Shown piece after piece: positions 9,301-17,947 of a stretch of 64,000 bases of DNA; positions within the stretch are counted from its first letter, which is position 1; every line of letters starts with the position of its first letter. Source of the DNA: a virus. The DNA lies in the IMG/VR virus record IMGVR_UViG_3300017782_000002, positions 55,817-119,816 of that record; one strand, given 5' to 3'. The notes below the pieces were generated by a model. The model did no database searches and had not been told where the DNA came from. It saw only the letters and a program-made list of their open reading frames with translations. Made by a program: the position numbers and the translations under genes.

Positions 9301-12300
9301 GAACTGCAATAAACAATCTTCACAGACCTTCTACAGTTGTTTTAAATACTAACACTAAAGTTGATTCACCTGGTCATTACGGTTTACAAGATGATTCAAA
9401 ATTTGTTATTGGTGGTGGTCAATGTGCAGGAGATGGTAATCACTCATTAAGTTGGTGGACACCTACTGGTTTAGCAACATCTAATATTTCTGCACATTAC
9501 GTTGGATTAAAAGTAGACAATGATTCACAGTATGGTCAATTAGACAGTATTCTATTTACACCAATGTCACAACCGTTTAAATTTTCTGACTCAGCGGCTG
9601 ATATAGATGCTAATACTAGATTTAGCACAGGACCTTTATTTGGTGGTGACACATACATATCAAGATATACAGAAAAAGTTACAATGCCTTTTTGGTATGA
9701 CTTTATGAAAGACTTACCTGACGGAAGTCCTTTTGATTATAGATATTATTCTAATGTACCTTTCCCAAGATATTGGATGAATACGGAAAAATACCGTATG
9801 GATGAATTTGTAAGACCTTTAACAAATCTTACATTTAATTTTGATGAAGCTTTTCCATCTGACATGTATCACTTAGATCAACCTACTGAAATTGATTGTG
9901 ATGCTGGACTAATTGGTACACAAGATGCAAGTGGGGGTACGGTTGCAAATTATTATGAACCTGGTAACTTCCATTTACAAGTAATAAAAGTTCCAACATC
10001 AGATAACATAATTGCTACTTTAAGTAATAGAATTAAAAGTCCAACGTGGGAAATAGCTGGGGTTGGTAAATCACAATTCATTAATCATCCAGGTGAACAA
10101 TGTTCTTGGTATCTTGCTGCTGGTGTAGACTGTCCTTCTAATCAAGTACCACAACAACCAGTTGAACCACCAAGAAGAAGAGAAGTAGCAATAGGTATTC
10201 AAGGTAGACATAGAAGTCATAACCACTCTACACCATTAATTGATTGGGGTGGAGGTAGTTGTATATCATCTGGTAAAGATGATTGGTATGACTTTGCTAA
10301 TCCTGGAGATGATGTTTCACCACCAAGAACTACAGATATAGATGGTCAAGTAAGAACGTTTAAAGCTTTATATAATTGGAATGAAGGTAAATTTATGTAT
10401 CCTGTAAGTAATGGATTACAAGATAATACTTATGCACATGGTGGTATTATAGGTAATCCTGCTTATAATGCTACATGTCATCATAATGGATATTGTACAA
10501 TGGGTGGAACTTGTACTGCTGCAAACGGTGATCTTACTTCTTTTGCTACTGCGGCAACTTGTACAGCTAACGGAACATGTAGCAATCCAGTATATAATCT
10601 TGGATCTTGTAGTGTTTCAGGTTATACTACATCATCAGGTTGTACTAACGCAGGTGGTGTATGGACTACTGCTCAAGCACTTTGTACAGCTGCAGGTGAA
10701 ACATGGACAGTTAATACATGGTCAGGTGGTTCATTTATTAGTGAATCAGCAAAAACACTTAGAGATTGTAACTTAGCTGGAGGTGCATGGACAGACAGTT
10801 GTATTCCTGAAGATAATCCACAAGATTTTATATTCTATAGTAAAAAACAAAAGAAAAAAGAAAAAGGGTGGTTTTCAGGAACTATCGTACTTGATACAGG
10901 ATCATTCAATATTAACGGTAATGCTACGGATGCTGGTGGTTCAAATAGTGGTAGTTGGACAGACTGTGATGGAGCTGGTGCAAAATTTTGCAAACCGGGT
11001 GATGAAAATAGACTTGCAGGATTAGATCCACAAGATTGTCATAGAAATGTTCACACGTTAGTTACTAAAGGTGGAGCGCCTCCTAAGACTTCAGATATTG
11101 GTGATGATCAAGATAACTATAGTGCAACAATGAATGACAATAGTAATAATCCTGTTAAGAAAACAGGAGGACTTTTTGTTGAAAGCACAGGTTATATGTA
11201 TACACATGTTAGTGGTATACAAGATTTCTTTGTTGAATCAGACATGAATCTTTCATTTAGAGATTGGGAAGACCAACCAAGAAAAAAACATTATGATTAT
11301 TTAGAATATACAGACATACATGAATTATTCCACGTAGATCATATTAAGGGTGATAACTATTATAAGTATGATAAATCTCTTAATACAAGAAGATTCTGGA
11401 CTGCATCTTTTGGTAACATACAAGAAAGATATTATGATCCTTACGTATCTGAAACATGTTTTACTAAATATCCAAAAAGATTATTATACTCTTTACCCTC
11501 TGTTGGAGCACATACAAAAGAATTACAACAGTTTAAAAGAGATGAGAAAGCAGATCATTGGAGAACATTCCTACCAGAAAATTTTAGAGACTTTAAATCT
11601 AAAGTAAATACAATTGTACCAACAGGTAAAACAGGAGCAATAATATTATTTCCTACATTGTCTCCACAATTATTCCAAGGAGTAGACCAATTAAAAATGG
11701 AAAGTTCTGGTAATAAATTAACAATAGGAGACGGTGGTTTATTTAGTCAAGCTTTTCAAAGCATAACAAATTCTAATGTATCTCATGAATATGGATCATG
11801 TGAAAGCGCTAGAAGTGCTGTACAAACACCTGCTGGTTTATTTTATGTATCACAAGCACAAGGTAAAATATTCCAATATGCAGGTAAAGGTTTACAAGCT
11901 ATATCTGATATGGGAATGAAATGGTGGTTTAACAAATACTTACCATCTCAATTATTAAAAGCATTCCCTGGTATAGAAGATTCACCTAGAGCAGTAGATA
12001 ACCCTGTAGTAGCTGCAGGTGTACAATCTATATATGATCCAATGAATGATATTGTATACTTTGCAAAAAGAGATTATAAGCCTCTTGCAGATAAACTTCC
12101 TGATTTATCTTATTTACCTGATGGAAGATTTATGTACTCAGATGCTAGTACACAACAAAGTGTTGAAGTGCATCTTACAGATACAGATTATTTTGAAGAT
12201 ACATCTTGGACAGTTAGTTATGACCCTAAAGCTAAAGCTTGGATTTCATTCCATGACTGGCATCCTGAATTAGCTTTTAATAGCATAAATCATTTCTTAA

Positions 12301-13940
12301 CAACTAAGAAAGGCGTTTCTGCTACACCTATATGTCCTCCTGGATATACATACAGTGCAACAAACAATCAATGTGAAATAGCATCAACTGGTAGTCAAGC
12401 TGCAGCAGTTCTTGTAGATAACATACTTTCAACAATGACATCTTCAGGAAGTAATTGTAAACTTGATGTAGTTGTAGCTGTAGATGTATCAGGTAGTGTT
12501 GGATATGGTAATAGTGTAAATGCTAACCACAGTGCATTAGGTTTAGCGCAAAATCAATTCGTTGCAGATTTAATAACAAACTTTACACCAGCTATGAACG
12601 CAGGTGAATTACAATTTGGTATAAGCAAATGGTCTTCAACTTATGAGCTTATTCAATCTGGTGGTAAATGGATGACAAACAATCCTGCTGATGCTACTGC
12701 TGCAACTGATAACATATTTGCTTGTTGTGGAGGTGGTACAACGTTTGAGCAAGGATTAGATGGAGGTTTAGACTTATTAAGTAAAGCTCAGTCAGATACT
12801 GCAAATTGTAGTTTAGGTGATAGAACAGGACAATCCGGATATAAAAAAGTATTATTATTTATTACAGATGCAGGAGGTTCATGGTCTAGTACAGCTTTAA
12901 CAACAGCTGAAGCAGCATGGCCAACTACAGATATATACGGTATACGTACAGTTGCTGGATCAGGTGCTCTAAGTGGAGCAAATGAACTAAGTTATAGAAC
13001 TACTTTACAACCTGGCTGTGGAACTAGTACTACAACAACAGGGGGAGATTACAACTATACAGCAGCTGGAAATGTTGCATCTTTATCTACTGTAGCGACT
13101 ACAATCACTAGTCAAGTATGTTCTCCACCACCAGTTTGTACATGTCCAACAGGTTACACTTTAGTAGGAGCATGTGACGGTGTAACTACACCTAACTGCA
13201 CACAGACAACATGTAGTTGTTCAGGTTTTCCAGGATATGGTACAGCAAGTCTTGTTGAATCAGGAACGTGCGGATCACCAACAGATCCATTAATGTGTAC
13301 TTGGAATTATGCTGACACAGTAACAGCAAACTATAATGTAGGAGGATTATGGAGACATAACTCAAGAACAGACAAGTTTGCTAATTTCTATGGTATTGAT
13401 TATCCTTGGGAAATAGATCTTATTGAAACATCTGGACAACAAGTAACTACTCTTAGAAGTGTTGAGTATATGTTAGAATCATATGTATATAAAAATGACG
13501 GTAGAGATAGATTCCATGTTTTAGATTTTAACTTTGATGAGGCTGAAATTTACAACTCTGAACAAACATCAGGTTTACTTAAATTAGATCTTTCACCTAA
13601 AAACAATGTGCCTTTAATAACAACTTATCCTATTATAAATGCAAATGATATAAGTATACTTTATAGTAAGGAAGAACAAAAATATAGATTTAATCAGTTC
13701 TGGGATGTTACAAATGACAGAGGAGAATTTTCTGGTGCACAAAACTCTATATATATAACAAAACTAAATGGTTATATAAGAGATTTAAATATAGCTAATA
13801 TCAACCTTTTAAAATCATCTTTTGAAAGAAAGAAATTTAGACACTATTATAATCATGTAGTGCTAAGAAGACTAGTATCTGGTGACAAGAAAATGTTACT
13901 TAGATTGGAAAACACAAAACTTAACGCATCACAAAGATAA
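6390..13940 (+). CDS. Muzzle / tail stabilisation protein (P22 gp10-like) with inserted vWA domain
   Basis: 2,516 residues, much longer than the muzzle proteins I know. The N-terminus (basic KKKKQQQQ, then NTPMKGMIKDTH...NWSHARNA...GNEPAN) and the C-terminal SFHDWHPE...WRHN...NFYGIDYPWEI block are typical of crAss-like muzzle proteins, which form the distal tail knob. Hydrophobic stretches lie near residues 752-768, 817-830 and 885-905. Two insertions are visible. One is Cys-rich (~1361-1472) with C..GG.W-type repeats. The other (~1975-2317) splits the conserved C-terminal block and holds Cys-rich flanks around a von Willebrand A domain (~2025-2245) with MIDAS residues D2032, S2034, S2036, T2117 or T2118, and D2160. 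The vWA may bind a metal-dependent host surface ligand. It is followed directly (TAATG) by the first cargo gene. Confidence 0.85.
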   Translation: MAKKKKQQQQPKPKSTSSVFTNTPMKGMIKDTHDGYLNKDNWSHARNAINNSVDGDTGVIGNEPANILCANIPYTVIGGIHLYGDKWIIYSTDNEGTLNDKSSEIGEFDDSTCTYNTLINDSCLNFHKDHLVIGVAKENFDCSWQVYWDDGNNPSRTINLSDIPFKKEIAPSSTPACTIYQNITPLQLDCEKIRLAPLLDTPNLELTKASEGGQLPNGMYQVFIAYSINDQIIGDYLGASNMQSLWSHENNQGSLNLKISGVDKEFEWMQVVVRTRVHNGFTSYVLGYYSTETTNLNIDYLDPDLTKVKSSRLLLRNPAYEKSSGMFEVNDYLIRAQPTEQFDFNYQPLANNIKTEWVSATYPAEYYREGGNKPTFLRDEVYTFFIRFIYNTGEKSKSYHIPGRSATGNEVSLDLTANSWDGVALQYKTQNTATFTATTNVVLPDGGIIQSYGDMAYWESGEKYPATDPIRYNNGSMDLCGMPIRHHKMPDENTHVTTRLSTNGAGGTGSTHIQIIGAQFSNIAAPLDNSGNVIPNIVGYEVLVGNRDGNKSIIAKGIIRNMMSYERYEHKRSLQAGAGTNYYSPLGDIQNSPTSFNGGGPIAAANADIAAATPNALGETDIQYGLMANYPYNDMGIDPYLIYRGNGDVRVEEAPWLSGIFGTEPIESNWITGTGSLLKPTQDNSIHMTQDNRGMAEFTFDHHTFHSPDLNFTHMYLAPSEMVVYKTLIGKAEGNFRKSEKHPGAKLLKNKAVLIAAIIGVGYALNHMRGKRNVKINTARSQSTGETMAVGSGMTPMPGTGTAAAAVNVLLNLPGVVVGAVADMAFNTVVDVASVFGAGKLARQIGTPIYQMIETGTTGLMAGHIGPNKTIEYVGSDFTSVPTLFSMITGVLTFLNYVAIGGDKIIDLILKMVNYQDYAYKYNSHGFYSTYVPFAEGNCNNAWTGSTCTAVYRHQMKSARYIKPGLQFMGGTAINNLHRPSTVVLNTNTKVDSPGHYGLQDDSKFVIGGGQCAGDGNHSLSWWTPTGLATSNISAHYVGLKVDNDSQYGQLDSILFTPMSQPFKFSDSAADIDANTRFSTGPLFGGDTYISRYTEKVTMPFWYDFMKDLPDGSPFDYRYYSNVPFPRYWMNTEKYRMDEFVRPLTNLTFNFDEAFPSDMYHLDQPTEIDCDAGLIGTQDASGGTVANYYEPGNFHLQVIKVPTSDNIIATLSNRIKSPTWEIAGVGKSQFINHPGEQCSWYLAAGVDCPSNQVPQQPVEPPRRREVAIGIQGRHRSHNHSTPLIDWGGGSCISSGKDDWYDFANPGDDVSPPRTTDIDGQVRTFKALYNWNEGKFMYPVSNGLQDNTYAHGGIIGNPAYNATCHHNGYCTMGGTCTAANGDLTSFATAATCTANGTCSNPVYNLGSCSVSGYTTSSGCTNAGGVWTTAQALCTAAGETWTVNTWSGGSFISESAKTLRDCNLAGGAWTDSCIPEDNPQDFIFYSKKQKKKEKGWFSGTIVLDTGSFNINGNATDAGGSNSGSWTDCDGAGAKFCKPGDENRLAGLDPQDCHRNVHTLVTKGGAPPKTSDIGDDQDNYSATMNDNSNNPVKKTGGLFVESTGYMYTHVSGIQDFFVESDMNLSFRDWEDQPRKKHYDYLEYTDIHELFHVDHIKGDNYYKYDKSLNTRRFWTASFGNIQERYYDPYVSETCFTKYPKRLLYSLPSVGAHTKELQQFKRDEKADHWRTFLPENFRDFKSKVNTIVPTGKTGAIILFPTLSPQLFQGVDQLKMESSGNKLTIGDGGLFSQAFQSITNSNVSHEYGSCESARSAVQTPAGLFYVSQAQGKIFQYAGKGLQAISDMGMKWWFNKYLPSQLLKAFPGIEDSPRAVDNPVVAAGVQSIYDPMNDIVYFAKRDYKPLADKLPDLSYLPDGRFMYSDASTQQSVEVHLTDTDYFEDTSWTVSYDPKAKAWISFHDWHPELAFNSINHFLTTKKGVSATPICPPGYTYSATNNQCEIASTGSQAAAVLVDNILSTMTSSGSNCKLDVVVAVDVSGSVGYGNSVNANHSALGLAQNQFVADLITNFTPAMNAGELQFGISKWSSTYELIQSGGKWMTNNPADATAATDNIFACCGGGTTFEQGLDGGLDLLSKAQSDTANCSLGDRTGQSGYKKVLLFITDAGGSWSSTALTTAEAAWPTTDIYGIRTVAGSGALSGANELSYRTTLQPGCGTSTTTTGGDYNYTAAGNVASLSTVATTITSQVCSPPPVCTCPTGYTLVGACDGVTTPNCTQTTCSCSGFPGYGTASLVESGTCGSPTDPLMCTWNYADTVTANYNVGGLWRHNSRTDKFANFYGIDYPWEIDLIETSGQQVTTLRSVEYMLESYVYKNDGRDRFHVLDFNFDEAEIYNSEQTSGLLKLDLSPKNNVPLITTYPIINANDISILYSKEEQKYRFNQFWDVTNDRGEFSGAQNSIYITKLNGYIRDLNIANINLLKSSFERKKFRHYYNHVVLRRLVSGDKKMLLRLENTKLNASQR

Positions 13941-16900
13941 TGAATAATAAAGATATATTAGGATATAGTGATGGTTCTCCTTACAGCAGTGAGCCTTTTA
14001 TAGATATTAATACACCTAACGGACTTATAGATATGTCAAACACAGGAAGACCAATATTAGCAAACGGTGTAGAGCTTGCTCCTTATTCTGGTTTACATAA
14101 TATGGGCACAACTAATGTAAGAGAAATACCATTAGATAAATTTCAAGGTCCTTTAAGATTAGGTGAAGTTGGTAGAAAATTAACAAACTTTTTTAAACCT
14201 AGAAATATTTTTAACTTCAGTAAAACTCCTATGACTCCTATGCTTACTAATAAGAGCTTTACTAAATTTGGAGATCCAGGTGATGTAAGACAATATAACT
14301 TAGGTGATTGGACAAACTATATAAATGATGTAAATAATTTACAAAGACCTGCATTACCTTATAGTCCTGTACAAACTAGAAGTCTTTCTATAGGTAATGC
14401 TTTAGTTAACAATACAGATAAAGCAGGTAATATAAAATTATCTACACTACAAAATTTTACAAATAACTTAGATAGTAAAGTTACAGGAGCACAAGTACAA
14501 GCAGACAAACTATTGTTACAAAGTACAATAGATGATTTAAAAATAACTAACCCAAGTCTTACGGATAAAAGCAAGATACCTTATTCATTATTTGAATCAG
14601 AAGTAAATAAAAATATAATACAGTTTCAACCTAAATTAGTAAATACACATGCTCATGTAGGGATGGATGCATTAGGTTACAAAATAAGAAAAAGTGAAGG
14701 AATTGGAGCTGTTACAAACAAAACAATACTTTGGCAAAATAATCAAATAGGTAATCCTATTAGTGATTCTCATTTTCCTACAAATGAAAAGGGACCAACT
14801 TACGGACATACAAGATTTTTTAGTACAGACAAAAAACTTTTTAACATATTAGAATTACAATCAGATGAATTTCAAAGACCTTTACTAGCTAAACTTAAAA
14901 AAGCTGATATACGTATTATTAGTGCTCAAAACAAAAAGAAGGAAAAACAAAACTTAATAGATAATTGGTCTCCAAATGAAAATAGCATAATGCCTCCAAA
15001 CCAACAGTGGGCAAATTATAAGTCACAAGCAAATGAAGAAATAAAAAGATATGATGATCAAATTAAAAATGCAGAATATGATAGAGATCAAATTGGAGGT
15101 TTAATATCAACTAGATCAGCTAATACAAATAAACAAATAAATGCATTAGAAAAAAATCACATGTCAAGGATGTTTGCAGAAACAGTTAAGTATGCAGCAG
15201 ACAATGGTTTTCAAACTGTAAGGTACCCTCACCAAAAAACAGTAGCTGTTATTGAAGGTTTTACACCAAGTATTGAAGATAAAGATGTATTAGTAAATCC
15301 TTGGACACGAAGTAATACAGCTGATTTTGATGTGGCTATTAATGAGTTAAGTACAGGTAATACTTATGGTCATACTACAGTAGCTAAAAAACACGGACCT
15401 TTTGTAAATATACCTGATGAAGTAAATTCAGTATACTCTATGGGTAGCAACCCAAGAATAACACATGAAGAAAAAGGTTGGGCTCCAAAAAAAGATAGAA
15501 AGCCTAGAATGAATGCTTATGCAGATGATGAAAGTTATAGACAATCATTGTATGATGATGGATGGACTGATGCAGAAATTGCTGATTATAACAGAAATAT
15601 AGGTCACTGGAAAAATCAACATATATCTTTAGATAATAATGGTAAATACACTATGACTGTAAGAAATGCAGATGGTGATCAATATAATACTGCTCCAGGT
15701 TGGGCTTCTCCAAGCATTGAAATACCAGAAGAAACTGCAAAGAATTTACAAGGAGGTTTATATCATATACAAGAGAATGGTTCTTGGCTTTATGTTGGTA
15801 AAGACAAAGATGCTGTTACTAAATATACACAGGATATAAGAGAAATAAATCATAAAAAAATAGAGCAGCCAGAAAGGCCGGTATTTAACATAGATGACTA
15901 CGGGGGTGTAAAATATAAAAAAGACAAAAATAAATTTCTTAAAGATGGTGTTACAGAAAATCCTAATTATAATAAACGTGCAAAAAATAGCAAAGGTGAA
16001 CTTACTATGGAAAGAAAATGGTCTGATCAACAAACTATTCTAAGAAAATATAATGAAAAGGATTTTAAAAAATATTTAAAATCTACTTTTGGTAAAGATG
16101 CAACTTACAAAGTAGTCTATGATGAAAAAGGATATGCTTGGTATGAGTTTGATTTACCTGTTAATTGGAAAGCAGGTGAAGCTCAAATTAAAGCTTATAA
16201 GCAAGGTGGTGAAATAGGAGGATATAGATTATCTAAGTTTAATGATGGAGGTGGAGTAGATTATTCTGACGCAGAAGAAGTTACTATTAACGGACAAACT
16301 TATTACAGACATAAAGTAAAACCTACTCAAGGTAAAGGTGAAATAAGTTCAAAGTATGGTATATGGAATCAAGAAGCTGTCTTAAATTCAATTAATAGTA
16401 AATTTACTAATATAAAAGATCAACCTGATTATTCTAAAATGGTTAATAGAATGTGGGAAGGTGATTACGTATTAGTAGGAGGTCCTGAATTTGAACCACA
16501 TGTACAGTATACAGAAGACAGAGGATCATATGCTAATTCATTTGAAAGCATTCCGCAAGAAGAACTATGGTCTGCAATAACTGCTATTGGACATATTGAA
16601 ACAGGCAGCAAAGTAAAATATAAAAGACCAGAAGGTAGAAAATATAAAAACACAACTGATGACCCACAATACTTAGCAGACAATCATCCATTTACAGGTA
16701 TATATGAAAGTGGTATGGATAATGCATATGGCTTTGTAAGTAGTGCTAATGCTTTAGGTAGATTTGGCATTAAAGAAGTTCTTGTAGACAAATATGCTAA
16801 AGACATATTAGGATATAAAGAAGGAGAAGATTGGAGAGGTCAGTATCTTAAGAATAAAGAAGACCAACGTAAATTAATGAAACATTTAATTACGCAAGTT

Positions 16901-17890
16901 TATCCTGATGAGCTTGTCCAAATAAGACACTTTCATCCAGAGACTTCTGCACAGTATTCAGATTTTGAATTATTAGCAGCTATACACAAAGGTGGTCAAG
17001 GTAACGTTAAAAAACAATTGTCAGAGGGTCAATTTTCAGAACAAGCAGTTGTAGGTGATATATCAATGGGAGGATATACAAAAAGAATTATGAACTATCT
17101 AGATCCTGATTTAGATATATCTAACTCATCTTTCTTTATGAAAAATAATCCTGCACACAATTTCTTTAAAAACAAACCTAAATATAAGTTTGGAGGTTCT
17201 ACAAATAAAGAAGAAGTTAGAAATGAAATTATAGCTGACATGCTAGACAATGGAGCTTTCTTACCAAAGTTTAAACAAGGATCAGAAAAAAATATAGAAG
17301 GTGTTTTAGGTAACTATAGAATTAATAAGTCTTATGATAATAAAAGACAATTACCTTTTATAGAATATAATAGTAACTCTGAGTCTTTAGAAAACAATAG
17401 AATTTATTATGATAAAGATGATGCTGGTTATGATAACTTTAATATTATTGATGTATATACACAAGAAAATGATCAAAAGAAAAGACACAATAGAATAAAA
17501 AATATAATTTATAAATATGATCAAGGGTTACAATTAAATCCTATTGAGTTAGAAACAATGAGAGAATTAGGATTATTAAACAATCAACCTAGAAGACAAA
17601 AAACAACAGAACAAGTAGTTGTTAAACCTGTTAACAATGGTGTTGATATTCCTTTAGAAGATATTAATGCTTCAAAAGATCTTTACAATAAAAAAGACGG
17701 TAACAATAAAGGTATATCACTAAAACATCAAATATCTATTTATTCTAAATTAATAAATGGTATCTTTGACAAAGATGAAAAACTAAAAAAAGTTAAAAGG
17801 GTATATGATAGACTAAACAGTCTATATTATAATGATGCAAAGGCTAGTAAGATGACTGTGTTAGACTACATGAAGTCATTAAATAATTAG
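13940..17890 (+). CDS. Virion cargo protein: polyvalent-protein domain plus lytic transglycosylase-like domain
   Basis: 1,316 residues. Residues ~235-520 contain a signature of the large polyvalent-protein-associated domains: SDSHFP, then YGHTRFF (288-294), then ELQSDEFQ (305-312), then a FAETVKYAADNGFQTVRYP block. A segment at ~710-740 (STFGKDATYKV...YAWYEFDLP) belongs to the same architecture. Residues ~880-1040 look like a soluble lytic transglycosylase: IGHIETG with candidate catalytic E887, then SSANALGRFGI (934-944), then LLAAIHKGGQGNVKKQL. Such a domain would locally open peptidoglycan during genome entry. A KYKFGGS segment and a GAFLPKF copy follow, part of a motif shared with other cargo proteins. 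It directly follows the muzzle gene (TAATG). The function of the polyvalent domain is unknown. Confidence 0.75.
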   Translation: MNNKDILGYSDGSPYSSEPFIDINTPNGLIDMSNTGRPILANGVELAPYSGLHNMGTTNVREIPLDKFQGPLRLGEVGRKLTNFFKPRNIFNFSKTPMTPMLTNKSFTKFGDPGDVRQYNLGDWTNYINDVNNLQRPALPYSPVQTRSLSIGNALVNNTDKAGNIKLSTLQNFTNNLDSKVTGAQVQADKLLLQSTIDDLKITNPSLTDKSKIPYSLFESEVNKNIIQFQPKLVNTHAHVGMDALGYKIRKSEGIGAVTNKTILWQNNQIGNPISDSHFPTNEKGPTYGHTRFFSTDKKLFNILELQSDEFQRPLLAKLKKADIRIISAQNKKKEKQNLIDNWSPNENSIMPPNQQWANYKSQANEEIKRYDDQIKNAEYDRDQIGGLISTRSANTNKQINALEKNHMSRMFAETVKYAADNGFQTVRYPHQKTVAVIEGFTPSIEDKDVLVNPWTRSNTADFDVAINELSTGNTYGHTTVAKKHGPFVNIPDEVNSVYSMGSNPRITHEEKGWAPKKDRKPRMNAYADDESYRQSLYDDGWTDAEIADYNRNIGHWKNQHISLDNNGKYTMTVRNADGDQYNTAPGWASPSIEIPEETAKNLQGGLYHIQENGSWLYVGKDKDAVTKYTQDIREINHKKIEQPERPVFNIDDYGGVKYKKDKNKFLKDGVTENPNYNKRAKNSKGELTMERKWSDQQTILRKYNEKDFKKYLKSTFGKDATYKVVYDEKGYAWYEFDLPVNWKAGEAQIKAYKQGGEIGGYRLSKFNDGGGVDYSDAEEVTINGQTYYRHKVKPTQGKGEISSKYGIWNQEAVLNSINSKFTNIKDQPDYSKMVNRMWEGDYVLVGGPEFEPHVQYTEDRGSYANSFESIPQEELWSAITAIGHIETGSKVKYKRPEGRKYKNTTDDPQYLADNHPFTGIYESGMDNAYGFVSSANALGRFGIKEVLVDKYAKDILGYKEGEDWRGQYLKNKEDQRKLMKHLITQVYPDELVQIRHFHPETSAQYSDFELLAAIHKGGQGNVKKQLSEGQFSEQAVVGDISMGGYTKRIMNYLDPDLDISNSSFFMKNNPAHNFFKNKPKYKFGGSTNKEEVRNEIIADMLDNGAFLPKFKQGSEKNIEGVLGNYRINKSYDNKRQLPFIEYNSNSESLENNRIYYDKDDAGYDNFNIIDVYTQENDQKKRHNRIKNIIYKYDQGLQLNPIELETMRELGLLNNQPRRQKTTEQVVVKPVNNGVDIPLEDINASKDLYNKKDGNNKGISLKHQISIYSKLINGIFDKDEKLKKVKRVYDRLNSLYYNDAKASKMTVLDYMKSLNN

Positions 17891-17909
17891 ATAATGTGCT
17901 TGATTTTTA

Positions 17910-17918
17910 GTATATTAT
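17910..17918 (+). promoter_or_regulatory. Candidate promoter core GTATATTAT
   Basis: ATTTTTAGTATATTATAAATG in the 57-base gap shares its core with the gaps before 1340 and 50878. No TTG is found at -33 distance, so it is not a plain host promoter. A small inverted repeat, ACAGT-ATA-ACTGT (17926-17938), lies between it and the start at 17948. Confidence 0.4.
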
Positions 17919-17947
17919 AAATGTGACAGTATAACTGTGTAAGAACT

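Noticed and set aside
10468-12273. Several 75-102-codon plus-strand frames inside the muzzle gene
   Set aside because: They are alternative-frame shadows over the long, motif-bearing muzzle frame.
17926-17938. ACAGT-ATA-ACTGT inverted repeat as a terminator
   Set aside because: The stem is only 5 bp of mixed content with no following T-tract, and it lies downstream of the promoter candidate; more likely chance or a small operator.
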